From assembly GCA_030583925.1 (NCBI GenBank), contig CP129482.1, positions 248,001-312,000 of the forward strand: 64,000 nt of DNA, given 5' to 3'. The stretch comes from Anaerolineales bacterium. GTDB taxonomy: Bacteria; Chloroflexota; Anaerolineae; Anaerolineales; Villigracilaceae. The number at the start of each line of letters is the position of its first letter. The first letter of the stretch is position 1. The notes under the pieces are model-generated. The model was not told the origin of the DNA. It saw only the letters and a program-made list of their open reading frames with translations, and did not search any database. The position numbers and the translations under genes were made by a program. This document shows, in pieces, positions 8,245 to 16,402 of this stretch.

Positions 8245-8470
8245 GAGACTTCGGAAGTCTTGGAGACTTCCGAAGTCTGTATTACGTACGCTTACTCTAA
8301 ACGGATCACCTCCTTTCAGAGACTACGAAGTGCCGCATACTTATGCAAGTTGCAGAGTAACTTCTGGCTCGCACAACCCTAATGCTTGGTTGTTCATGAG
8401 ACAGGCGGCAACGAGCAAATTCAGGATTTGTCAGGGGGCCTCCTTCCTTCAACCTCGAGGTGGTTGAATA
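8245..8470 (-). ncRNA. Candidate small RNA from an orphan PhoB-like promoter
   Basis: A promoter matching those of the VTC and stub operons (TAGAAT at 8476-8481) points leftward into about 225 bp with no credible gene, ending at the perfect hairpin at 8246-8278. The predicted transcript contains further short stems (ACAACC pairing with GGTTGT around 8373-8394; CAACC with GGTTG around 8450-8465). It also contains GAAAGGAGGTGATCC (minus strand of about 8303-8317), fully complementary to the 16S rRNA 3' end, with no start codon in range. A 71-codon ORF crosses the region but begins upstream of the predicted start. This is a prediction only. Confidence 0.3.
8246..8278. repeat. Perfect 15-bp inverted repeat
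   Basis: AGACTTCGGAAGTCT (8246-8260) and AGACTTCCGAAGTCT (8264-8278) are exact reverse complements with a 3-nt loop. On the minus strand the hairpin is followed by CTTAATTTC, so it could end a leftward transcript from the promoter at 8476. It also abuts the operator units at 8233-8243. Confidence 0.7.
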
Positions 8471-8475
8471 TCGCC

Positions 8476-8546
8476 ATTCTAAAATCACAACCTGTGAGGA
8501 AGCCAAGAAACCCGTGAACAAAAACTGAGAAAAGGCTGTGAATCCC
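8476..8546 (-). promoter_or_regulatory. PhoB-box-like operator and promoter without an evident gene
   Basis: Units in 11-bp register start at 8492, 8503, 8514, 8525 and 8536, the clearest being CTGTGAGGAAG, CTGAGAAAAGG and CTGTGAATCCC. On the minus strand CACAG is followed by 10 nt and TAGAAT (8476-8481). No well-formed gene starts within the next 230 bp leftward. Confidence 0.6.
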
Positions 8547-8561
8547 TCCGCTCATTTTTTC

Positions 8562-8595
8562 TTCACAGCATTTTCACAGCATCCTTATTTATAGT
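8562..8595 (+). promoter_or_regulatory. PhoB-box-like operator and promoter of the response-regulator operon
   Basis: TTCACAGCA occurs at 8562 and again at 8573, an 11-bp period. The second CACAG is followed by exactly 10 nt and TATAGT (8590-8595). The orientation faces the response regulator, suggesting autoregulation. This is the + strand counterpart of the three leftward promoters. Confidence 0.7.
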
Positions 8596-8614
8596 TTGCC
8601 TATCAGACCGATAC

Positions 8615-8669
8615 CGTCCCGAAGGTTTGAGCGACATAATTAAGATTTATCGAGAAAACCTTCGGGACG
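8615..8669 (+). other. Stem-loop in the leader of the response-regulator mRNA
   Basis: CGTCCCGAAGGTTT (8615-8628) pairs perfectly with AAACCTTCGGGACG (8656-8669) across a 27-nt loop. It lies between the predicted -10 box and the start codon at 8709, so it would be in the 5' leader. It may be a regulatory structure or a REP-type insertion. Confidence 0.55.
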
Positions 8670-8708
8670 TTTAATAAACCAATGTGATAAGATAAAAAGC
8701 GAGAACTT

Positions 8709-9386
8709 ATGCCCTCCGTATTAATCGTAGACGACGATCCCAAACTCCTCAAAATGCTCCAACGCACGTTGACCTATGAGAATCTCACCGTTTTCACGGC
8801 AACCAACGGCTTGGAAGCGCTTCCGCTTGCCCAATCCCAACATCCCGATGTCATCATTGTAGATTGGATGATGCCCAAAATGGACGGGCTTTCTTTCATT
8901 CAACGTTTGCGTGACGAAGAAAATAAAACTCTCATCCTCATGCTCACCGCTCGCGACGCCATCGAAAACCGCGTCGAAGGGCTCGAAAGCGGCGCCGACG
9001 ATTACCTCGTCAAACCCTTCGCGCCCGCCGAATTGGTGGCGCGCATCCGCGCCATGTTGCGGCGAGTCGAAGCCAAACCCGAGAATCAAAAAGTCTCGTA
9101 TGCGGGCATCAGCCTCGATCCATCCACACATGAAGCGAAGAGCGGCGATTCGGTTTTGAATCTCACCGTCACCGAGTTCAATCTGCTTCACCTCCTTTTG
9201 CGTCATCCTCGCCAAGTGCTTGAGCGCCGCCAGATCCTCAACGACGTTTGGGGCTACGACTTCGGCGGCGACGACAACGTCCTCGAAATCTACATCGGCT
9301 ACCTCCGCAAAAAACTCGAAGCCAACGGGGAGCAGCGCCTCATCCAAACCGTGCGCGGCGTTGGGTACGCCCTGCGTGAGGAATGA
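8709..9386 (+). CDS. OmpR/PhoB-family response regulator
   Basis: This 225-residue two-component regulator has an N-terminal receiver domain (LIVDDDPKLL acidic pocket, phospho-acceptor Asp52 in IVDWMMP, Thr in MLTARD, Lys in LVKPFAP) and a C-terminal winged-helix domain (LTVTEFNLLHLLLRHPRQ, then IGYLRKKLE and TVRGVGYAL). It overlaps the histidine kinase gene by 4 bp. OmpR-family regulators bind direct repeats of 10-11 bp, which fits the repeats upstream of this gene and of the island operons. It is the natural candidate regulator of that regulon. Confidence 0.93.
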   Translation: MPSVLIVDDDPKLLKMLQRTLTYENLTVFTATNGLEALPLAQSQHPDVIIVDWMMPKMDGLSFIQRLRDEENKTLILMLTARDAIENRVEGLESGADDYLVKPFAPAELVARIRAMLRRVEAKPENQKVSYAGISLDPSTHEAKSGDSVLNLTVTEFNLLHLLLRHPRQVLERRQILNDVWGYDFGGDDNVLEIYIGYLRKKLEANGEQRLIQTVRGVGYALREE

Positions 9387-10813
9387 TGTCCATTCGACTG
9401 CGCTTCACGCTCCTCTATACCCTCATCCTCGCGCTGACGTTGACCGTCTTTGGATTTGCCCTCTACACCATTCAGGCACAGGATACGCTTCGCTCGCTCA
9501 AATCGGACCTCAGCCTGGGCGCGGCAAAATTAGCCGACGCCTCCCTCCGAACCGACTCCCATACCTCGCCGCCCAAAGATGGACCCCCACATCCCCCGAT
9601 CACCTTCGATGAATTTTCCAGCGAGCAGGAATTCCAATCCTTTCCCGAACGTGAGATCGGACGCATCCTTGACCCGAACGGGAATCTTGTTTCAAGCCCG
9701 TTCGGCAGGGAGGAAGATGCGCTGCCGCTCAGCGCTGAAGGTTTGCAGACGGTTCAAAACAAACAGGATTGGTACGAGACCGCCACAGTCTCTGGTGAAG
9801 AAACGCTGATCTACAGCCGCCCCGTTATTGTGGATGGCGAGGTGGTCTACATTGTGCAAGCAGCGCGTCCGCTCACTGAACGCAATCGCACGCTTCAATC
9901 GCTTGCCACAACCTTGACGATTGCTAGCGTTATCGTCACACTGATCGCTTTCGGCATCGGCTGGATCCTTTCAGGCATCACACTCCAGCCGATTCAGCGC
10001 ATAACACACACGGCGCAAAAGATCGGCGACGAACGCGACTTTACCCGCCGCGTAGATTACACGGGACCGCCTGATGAAGTCGGGCAACTGGCAAGCACGT
10101 TTAATTCCATGTTGTCGCGTTTACAGAATGCCTTCCAAAAAGTGGAACACTCCCTGCAAATGCAACGCGACTTTGTCGCCGACGTTTCTCACGAACTGCG
10201 GACTCCGCTCACGACTCTACGCGGTAATCTGGGGCTGCTCCGCCGTACCCCGCCGCCCGAAGAACAGACCGACATCCTCAACGACATGGTGGATGAAAGC
10301 GACCGCCTGATTCGCCTCGTCAACGATTTGTTGTTGCTCGCCCGCGCCGACGCAGGCAGAAGTCTCGCCAAAGAATCGGTGGATGTCTCCGCCCTCCTCG
10401 AAGAGACCGTCCGTCAGGCGCGTCTACTCGACTCTCAGCGTGGAATCAGCCTGAACGCCGCGCCCAGTTTGAAGGTCATGGGCGATCGGGATGCCGTCAA
10501 GCAAGTTTTGTTGATCGCGTTGGACAATGCCTTGAAACACTCGTCGGGCGATGTCAACGTCACGGCAGCGCAAAACGGATCGCAAGTTGAAATCCGCGTG
10601 CAGGATTTTGGCGAGGGCATCTCCCCTGAAAAACTTGAACACATCTTCGATCGTTTCTATCGCGGCGAAGAAGACTCAGCCATCCCAGGTTTTGGGTTGG
10701 GGCTCTCCATTGCCAAGACGTTGGTCGAAAACATGAGCGGAGAAATTGCGATGAAAAGCGAAGTGGGTAAGGGAAGCGCCGTGATCGTAAATTTTCATTC
10801 GGCAATTGGGTAA
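9383..10813 (+). CDS. HAMP-domain sensor histidine kinase
   Basis: This 476-residue membrane sensor kinase is the partner of the preceding regulator. Transmembrane helices lie at about residues 8-28 and 174-196 and enclose an extracytoplasmic sensor of about 145 residues. HAMP follows, then HisKA with the phospho-accepting His270 in DVSHELRTPLTT, then HATPase with N, G1 and G2 boxes (ALDNALKHS, VQDFGEGIS, GFGLGLSIAKTLV). It closes the island: the right direct repeat starts 24 bp after its stop. The sensed signal is unknown. Confidence 0.92.
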   Translation: MMSIRLRFTLLYTLILALTLTVFGFALYTIQAQDTLRSLKSDLSLGAAKLADASLRTDSHTSPPKDGPPHPPITFDEFSSEQEFQSFPEREIGRILDPNGNLVSSPFGREEDALPLSAEGLQTVQNKQDWYETATVSGEETLIYSRPVIVDGEVVYIVQAARPLTERNRTLQSLATTLTIASVIVTLIAFGIGWILSGITLQPIQRITHTAQKIGDERDFTRRVDYTGPPDEVGQLASTFNSMLSRLQNAFQKVEHSLQMQRDFVADVSHELRTPLTTLRGNLGLLRRTPPPEEQTDILNDMVDESDRLIRLVNDLLLLARADAGRSLAKESVDVSALLEETVRQARLLDSQRGISLNAAPSLKVMGDRDAVKQVLLIALDNALKHSSGDVNVTAAQNGSQVEIRVQDFGEGISPEKLEHIFDRFYRGEEDSAIPGFGLGLSIAKTLVENMSGEIAMKSEVGKGSAVIVNFHSAIG

Positions 10814-10837
10814 GGTTCTCTAGTTACAGCGAGCGAG

Positions 10838-10862
10838 GAGATTCAATCCGCACATTTGGCGG
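10838..10862 (+). repeat. Right 25-bp direct repeat bounding the CotH/VTC island
   Basis: This is identical to 2564-2588. In the comM reading frame it encodes SEEIQSAHLA, as the left copy does, but similarity to comM stops almost at once on both sides. The two copies enclose about 8.25 kb holding only the CotH/VTC genes and their two-component system. Confidence 0.75.
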
Positions 10863-11635
10863 CGTTTACAGTGTGCTTCGTGAAGGATTTGCACGCTTCG
10901 CAGTCGTCCGAAGTTGATGATGGGATAATCGCTTTGTTGCGTTGATTTGTCCTCTCTGCATGAGTTTGCCATACGAAGGTCCATTGTTTTTCACTTCCCA
11001 ATTTTATTTTTGTCTGCCAGAGAACGATCAGCGCGGCGATAGCTGGGATCGTCGCTCGATGTGTCCACACATTGGCGCCTCACCTTCGGGGGCGTCGAAG
11101 CAATCTGTACACAAGACGACATGCTTCCCGGCATCCAGCGGGGTGTGAACGCAAAAAATATGACGACCGGCGCGATGATTGACAAGACCAGCCCTCCCCC
11201 TAGTTTCCATCCAGAGAGTTTCTTTTGCAAAGCCAGGACAATGCAGGATGGAACTCCCATCAGGCAAATAGGCGTATACGATACCGGCAATATGAATTGG
11301 TTGCGGCATTTATTACACGCTTTCAGGAAAATCCGATCGTCTTAGAGAGTGTTTTGAAAATCGGCTCAGACCTTGTCGAATTCCTGTTTCAACAAGATTC
11401 AGCCACGAATTTCACGAATTTACACGAATTTTCCCTTTCAATCTACAAAACTTTGTGCCCTTCGTATCCTTTGCGGTGAATTTTTAAACACTGCCCTAGA
11501 GAATAGAGAAGGGCGATTATCATCTACTCGTACAGCGCATCGAAGAAGTTCGCACCGGCGATCGGCGTTCCCAGTCCGATGACGATGGCGCGCGAGCAAG
11601 CATCTAGATGTTGCAGAAAATATTCGCATGTCAAT
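10863..11635. other. 773-bp region without a supported gene
   Basis: No intact gene is convincing here. On the minus strand 10991-11290 encodes a hydrophobic stretch (LGGGLVLSIIAPVVIFFAFTP) that looks like part of a membrane protein. The continuation is in another frame (10843-11070), so it may be a decayed gene. A 37-bp dispersed repeat lies at 11303-11339. The run GAATTTCACGAATTTACACG near 11408 resembles common low-complexity intergenic sequence. Confidence 0.4.
11303..11339 (+). repeat. 37-bp dispersed repeat, copy 1
   Basis: It begins GCGGCATTTATTACACGC and ends GAAAATCCGATCG, matching 16164-16200 at 34 of 37 positions in the same orientation. Both copies are intergenic and lie on either side of the SDR-MFS-hydrolase-aminotransferase genes. 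Confidence 0.6.
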
Positions 11636-12801
11636 TCACGATGTCGCTTCCGCTTTGACCAGTATCGTGTCGAGCGTTTTCACAAAAGCGGAAATATCCG
11701 ACTCGGGGATGGTAAGCGCTGGGGTGAGGCGCCGGAGGTTGCCATCGGGATAATATCCAACAATGAAGCCTTCTTCCAGCAGGGCGCGATACGCCGCTTT
11801 GACGGGAAAATCCGCGCGCGGATTCAACTCCAATCCGAGCAACATGCCGCGCCCGCGCGCTTCTTTAATCAAGGAATACTTCTGCGCCAGTTGTTCCAGT
11901 CTAGCCAACAAGTCGGTCCCAATCGCGTTGCCGCGCTCGATCCAGTTGTCTTCGCGCAAGACCGCGATCACCTCTTTGGCAACTACACAGCCCAGCGGAT
12001 CGTTTTGATGCGACTGAGCGTAATGAAAACCGCTGTCTTCCAGTTTTTCGAAATCTCCAACTTCATCGCCGCCGCGCTGGCGGGATACCCGTTGCCAAGT
12101 CCTTTACCGAGGCAGACCACGTCGGGTTGAATATCATAATGCTGATAGCCGAACCAGCGTCCGGTGCGCCCCATGCCGGTAGTGACTTCGTTAGCCACAA
12201 CCAACCTGCCCGCCTGTTGGACTCGCCGGGCAATCTCTTGCACAAGGCGGGCGGGAGGAAATCTAACCAGCGCCCCGCCACTGCCGCCCGGTTCGAACGC
12301 AAAAACGCCGATGTCGTCAAAAGGAATCTCGCGTAAACATTCGTCTGGGTCGTCCTGCGGGCAGTTCGTCCAATCCAGAGTATGCCATTCGTCGGCGCGT
12401 CTATTGCCCGTCGAACCGTACGCAGCCAGGTGAGAATTTACGAGAGTAAGAAAGAGTTTCTTTCCGGCAACGCGCTTCGCAGCCTGCGCGCCGAATTCGA
12501 CTGCCTCGCTGCCGGAACTTAGAAAAACGCATTTGCCTTCATTCAACCCTGTGATACTTAACACGTCCAGCGCCGCCTCTTCGGCGACGGAGTGGGGATA
12601 GCGCGTTCCCAGGTGAATGACCCGCTCCATTTGAGCGTGCATGGCTTGAGTGACACGCGGATGACCGTGGCCGAGGACGGCGCTCCAAATGCCGGATTCC
12701 AAATCCACATGGAGTTTCCCCTGCGAATCGTATAAATGGCAATTTTCGCCGCGCACGAAATCGGTCTTGACGATCTCGTGACATTCCAGAATGTGCTTCA
12801 T
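11636..12801 (-). pseudogene. Class-III aminotransferase, interrupted by one frameshift
   Basis: The two halves (12801 down to about 12048, then 12045 to 11636) together form a full class-III PLP aminotransferase of about 388 residues. The first half has LSSGSEAVEFGAQAAKR, NEVTTGMGRTGRWFG and the PLP lysine in LGKGLGNGYP. The second half has ARGRGMLLGLEL. The break is at 12044-12048, where a run of five T (A on the coding strand) replaces the six needed to continue EISKKLEDSGFHYAQSHQN. Start 12801 overlaps the hydrolase stop by 4 bp. It may be a real lesion or a homopolymer sequencing error. Confidence 0.8.
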
Positions 12802-13865
12802 GAAGTTTGTCTTTCGAATTGCAGGCTGCCGAGCCAATCCACCATCAGGTCGAAATACCCGTCGGCAAACTCATCGCCGACTCGAAGGGTATGGCTTGCG
12901 TTGGGAAAAATTTTGAGCGTAAACGCTTCGTTGCCCGCTGCGCGCAGATACTGTTCGTAAAGTCTCACGCTTTTTTCCACAGGCACGGAGGTGTCCTTCT
13001 CGCCGAAGATCGCCATAACAGGACAGCGGACTTTGGTCAGAAAGTCCGACGGGTTCACGTCCATGACTGCGCGCATTTGCGCCTTTGCCATCTCCCATGC
13101 CTGCGGGGGCAAATTGCCGAGCATGGCTAGCGCTTCATCCAGATGCAGGAACGTTGCCCAGCGTTCATCTTTGATGGATTTCAAAGACCCGACGGCTTTT
13201 TCAAATTCAACGGCGGGGTCGGATGGTTTCGCGCCGTACGTCAGCGCCGTCATTTCGCTCCATGCCCCGACGCCCAAGCGCTGGGATTCGGATTGATTGA
13301 CTTCGCGATACAGCGGCTTGAGCATGACGACGTCTATCATCAAGCGTCTCATCAAAGTCGCTTTGGCGATCTCGTCTTCGTCGAAGCCAGCCGCGCGGCC
13401 CTCCATCTCGACGCGATAGGCTTCCTGCTCCGCGGGCGTGACTCCCGGTCCCGAAACGGGGATGATGAACGCCACGCCGTCATACGCCGCGGCGGCCATC
13501 TGACAGATCCAGCCGCCTTGACTGATGCCCCACAATCCGACGGCGTTGGCATTGATGTCGGGACGCGATTGCAAATACTTGACCGCGGCAATCGCCTCTT
13601 CGGTTCGATATTCCAGCGTCTCGAAACCCTGACCTTGAGCCGATCCGCCGCCCCAGCCGGGTCCGTCGTAACGCAGCGCTGCAAACCCAGCGCGGACAAG
13701 TTGCTCCGCGTGTTCGGCGTAATACGGGCTGTCTTTGCCCGACCTGTCCGAGCCATGCAATAACACAATCGCGGGGCAGGGACCTTCCCCAAGTGGATGG
13801 GTCAGGATTCCGTCAAGTTCTTTGTCTTTCACGACGAATTTGACTTCTTCAGTTTTGTTGTTCAT
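12798..13865 (-). CDS. Alpha/beta hydrolase (dienelactone-hydrolase/acyl-peptidase-like)
   Basis: This is an alpha/beta-fold hydrolase of about 355 residues. LLHGSDRSGK is the oxyanion region, WGISQGGWI carries the nucleophilic Ser, IFGEKDTSVP the acid, and NASHTL the His. A helical lid of about 120 residues separates the Ser strand from the acid. An ATG at 13898 would lengthen it, but the Met at 13865 has a GGAG upstream and begins at the conserved sequence. It sits between the MFS gene and the aminotransferase, all on one strand. Substrate is unknown. Confidence 0.85.
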   Translation of the reverse strand: MNNKTEEVKFVVKDKELDGILTHPLGEGPCPAIVLLHGSDRSGKDSPYYAEHAEQLVRAGFAALRYDGPGWGGGSAQGQGFETLEYRTEEAIAAVKYLQSRPDINANAVGLWGISQGGWICQMAAAAYDGVAFIIPVSGPGVTPAEQEAYRVEMEGRAAGFDEDEIAKATLMRRLMIDVVMLKPLYREVNQSESQRLGVGAWSEMTALTYGAKPSDPAVEFEKAVGSLKSIKDERWATFLHLDEALAMLGNLPPQAWEMAKAQMRAVMDVNPSDFLTKVRCPVMAIFGEKDTSVPVEKSVRLYEQYLRAAGNEAFTLKIFPNASHTLRVGDEFADGYFDLMVDWLGSLQFERQTS

Positions 13866-13924
13866 TGCGAAAATACTCCTCAAAGGTTTCAAACGCATTT
13901 TTGCGATACAGGATTAAATCTTCT

Positions 13925-15211
13925 TTATTCCATCCCCGCGCGCACGGCGGGGCTGAACGCGGCAAACAGTGTGAAGATCGTCATCAGCAATCCCGCGCAC
14001 ACCAGCAATACGGTGATGTTGAGTCCAATCAATGCGCCCGCGAGCGCATTCGAGATGGGATTCATTCCAACTGCCGCGAACATCACCAGGCTCATGACTC
14101 GCCCCGTCATTTCGGGCGCGACCTTCTGTTGCAGCCAGGTGATCAGGTTGATATTGGCGTAGCCGTTTGCGATTCCCATCGCGAGCGCGGCAGCCGCTGC
14201 AATGTACATGGTTGGGGACAAGCCGATGATAGCCAGCCCAATCCCCATCATGCTGATCACGCTCAACGAAACCGTGCCGAGCAGTTTCTTTGAGAGTTTG
14301 GGTAGAACGCCCGCCAGCACGGTTCCCAGCAGCGCGCCGCCGCCGAACAGGGACATGATCAAACCGAACGCCGCCGCGCCTTCGGGGAATCTCGCGCGCG
14401 AGATGACGGGGATGCCGACCGCGAAGGGACCGTTGATCAGGATGTTGAGTCCCAGCGTGATGGGAAAGACGATTCGCAGCGTCGCGTCTTTCCAGACGTA
14501 GAGCAGTCCCGCGCGAATGGAGTTGAGGACTCCGCCCGAGGCGGTCCCCGCGCCCGCGCCCCCTTTTTGGATTCGCATCAGGCTCAACGCCGCAATGGAG
14601 GCGATGAACGAAAGCGAGTCCAGCGCGAACGCCAGCGCGATACCCGTCGTGGAATCAGCCGCGCCGCGGTCGAGTAACGCGATGACCGCGCCCGCCAAAA
14701 GCGGACCGACGAACAGGCTCAACTGTGCCGTGCCGTGAACCAGCGAGTTGCCCGCCTGCAATTGATCCTTCTCCACAAGTTTTGGCACGATCGAAGTTTG
14801 CGCGGGGAAGAAGAACGCGTCCACAAAACCGAAGAGCAGGGCGGAGACGTAGAGCATCCACAACTGGATCAGGTTCGTCGTCACGAGCGCGGCGAGCAAG
14901 CCCGTGAGAATCATCCGCGCCAGATTGGAGTTGATCATCAACTTGCGCGGGGTGATGCGGTCGGTCAACGCGCCGCCGACGAGCATGAACAGCGCGCGCG
15001 GGATTCCTGCCGCGGCGAGAACCGTGCCGACCGCCAGCGGATTCCCTGTCAGCGAGAGAACCAGCCAGGGCAGGGCAATCAGATAAAACTGGTCGCCGAG
15101 AAGCGAGATGCCTTCGCCGATCCACAGCAGGCGGAAGTTGCGATTCCGCAGGACATTCATTGGCGAGATCCGGGTCGCAGTCTTTTGTTCGAGAGGAAGT
15201 GTGTCAGTCAT
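13925..15211 (-). CDS. MFS transporter
   Basis: This is a 428-residue major facilitator with about twelve membrane helices. The N-terminal half has NFRLLWIGEGISLLGDQFY and GGALTDRITPRKLM, the loop 2-3 motif A of drug-efflux MFS proteins of the MFS_3/enterobactin-exporter type. It lies between an SDR oxidoreductase and an alpha/beta hydrolase on the same strand. It may export a small molecule handled by the neighbouring enzymes, but no substrate can be assigned. Confidence 0.9.
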   Translation of the reverse strand: MTDTLPLEQKTATRISPMNVLRNRNFRLLWIGEGISLLGDQFYLIALPWLVLSLTGNPLAVGTVLAAAGIPRALFMLVGGALTDRITPRKLMINSNLARMILTGLLAALVTTNLIQLWMLYVSALLFGFVDAFFFPAQTSIVPKLVEKDQLQAGNSLVHGTAQLSLFVGPLLAGAVIALLDRGAADSTTGIALAFALDSLSFIASIAALSLMRIQKGGAGAGTASGGVLNSIRAGLLYVWKDATLRIVFPITLGLNILINGPFAVGIPVISRARFPEGAAAFGLIMSLFGGGALLGTVLAGVLPKLSKKLLGTVSLSVISMMGIGLAIIGLSPTMYIAAAAALAMGIANGYANINLITWLQQKVAPEMTGRVMSLVMFAAVGMNPISNALAGALIGLNITVLLVCAGLLMTIFTLFAAFSPAVRAGME

Positions 15212-15347
15212 TTTTATCCTTGGTGGGGCGCTGGAGAGAGTCCCCTACGCGCCCGCTTGAACGAATTATTATCGTTCCAGCGCCTTCAACAGCGCGGGCG
15301 ATTGATCGTTGTATGCGATTCTCTTGCAGATGTCCGTCCAAACACGA

Positions 15348-16106
15348 TCATACGGCAAGCCGCCTCATCAAAAACGACGGCGCGTTGCGCATGACCCAGC
15401 CGACGATGCGCCAGCGCGCGGGAGTGTACGCCTCCTGTTTGCGGTCGCGGATTCCCTTCCATATATCGGCGACGGCGGCGTTAACAGGCGCGACCCAAAA
15501 ACTCGTCTTTGCGTTCTGAATCATGTCCGTTGAAATAAAGCCGGGCTTCACCGTCAACACATTCACGCCGCGGCGCGACAGGCGGTTTCGCAGCGATTCC
15601 AAATAGGCGTTGAGCGCGGCTTTGGATGTGTTGTACGCGGGCGCGCCCGTCCGCCCGCGCTCACCGCCGACGGAACTGATCCCGACGATCTGTCCCGCGC
15701 CCTGCTTCTGAAAATAGTCCGCCGCCGGGTTGAGCCATGCCATCGCGCCGAGAATGTTGATCTGCATGGTTTCCAGGTCTTTGGAAAAATCATATTCCTG
15801 CGCGCCGATGGGGATTAAAACGCCGGAGTTATACACGATCAAATCCAGCCCGCCCAGACAGTCCACGACCTGATTAAAGATTTGAGGGATACGCTGATAA
15901 TCGGCGACGTTATGCACAACGTACTGCGCCCGCCTTTCTCCGACCTCAGAGTTGATCTGGTCGCAAAGGGCTTTGAGATTCCCCTCGCGCCGCGCCAACA
16001 GCATGAGACGGTAGCCTTCGTCCGCAAGTTTGCGCGCCAGTTCCGCGCCGATTCCGCTCGAGGCGCCGACAATAACGGCGCGTTTGAGATTGTTGTTTTG
16101 TGTCAT
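15348..16106 (-). CDS. SDR-family oxidoreductase
   Basis: This 252-residue short-chain dehydrogenase has the Rossmann motif VGASSGIGAELARKLA at the N-terminus, the catalytic Ser in GISSVGGERG and the YxxxK motif in YNTSKAAL. The NNAG element appears as YNSGVL. It is the first gene of a minus-strand group that continues through the MFS transporter, hydrolase and aminotransferase. The 136-bp gap after it holds no gene I can support. Confidence 0.88.
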   Translation of the reverse strand: MTQNNNLKRAVIVGASSGIGAELARKLADEGYRLMLLARREGNLKALCDQINSEVGERRAQYVVHNVADYQRIPQIFNQVVDCLGGLDLIVYNSGVLIPIGAQEYDFSKDLETMQINILGAMAWLNPAADYFQKQGAGQIVGISSVGGERGRTGAPAYNTSKAALNAYLESLRNRLSRRGVNVLTVKPGFISTDMIQNAKTSFWVAPVNAAVADIWKGIRDRKQEAYTPARWRIVGWVMRNAPSFLMRRLAV

Positions 16107-16163
16107 TGATTCTTAGACCTTGTCATGTCGACGTTTGTTGTAATAATTTACAAGCGCGAAGTC

Positions 16164-16200
16164 GCGGCATTTTTTACGCGCTTTCATGAAAATCCGATCG
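16164..16200 (+). repeat. 37-bp dispersed repeat, copy 2
   Basis: It begins GCGGCATTTTTTACGCGC and ends GAAAATCCGATCG. It differs from the copy at 11303-11339 at three positions. No function is apparent. Confidence 0.6.
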
Positions 16201-16224
16201 CCCGCATTTTACGACTGAGCCTTC

Positions 16225-16254
16225 AAAAAAGAACCACAGGAATATGTGGTTCTT
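16225..16254 (-). terminator. Intrinsic terminator (GAACCACA family)
   Basis: On the minus strand GAACCACA and TGTGGTTC form an 8-bp stem with a TATTCC loop, followed by TTTTTT. Nearly identical terminators occur at 20850-20878 and 28968-28998. It follows the decayed AraC-like tail at 16353-16371. Confidence 0.7.
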
Positions 16255-16402
16255 CGACCGCAACGATGTGGTTTTGTTATGCGATCGGAACAACGCACCC
16301 AGTATGGATTGTGAGCGGCGCGATGTTACAGGAATGTCTGGAAGCCCGTCTACTAGAATCTTGCTCAGTTGAAGGACGACTTTAGGGTTTGGCAGGGCAG
16401 CG

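Larger units (their letters stand above)
16107..16402. other. Intergenic region with repeats and a decayed regulator tail
   Basis: This 296-bp gap holds a 37-bp dispersed repeat, an intrinsic terminator, and at 16353-16371 the sequence CTAGAATCTTGCTCAGTTG. The last matches, at 18 of 19 positions, the 3' end of the AraC-type gene at 20943-20961 (encoding QLSKIL). It appears to be the remnant of a second AraC-regulator tail with its terminator. Confidence 0.45.

Noticed and set aside
8303..8317. GGATCACCTCCTTTC on the plus strand as a 16S rRNA 3' end
   Set aside because: Only 15 nt match; the upstream sequence is not helix 45 or other 16S sequence, so no rRNA gene is called.
8306..8521. 71-codon minus-strand ORF in the island
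   Set aside because: Its start lies upstream of the predicted transcription start and within operator repeats; no homology or ribosome-binding site.
15212..15347. Minus-strand frame reading YDRVWTDICKRIAYNDQ after the SDR gene
   Set aside because: It has an in-frame stop just upstream and no start codon or ribosome-binding site; it may be a relic, but 31 codons are not enough to call.
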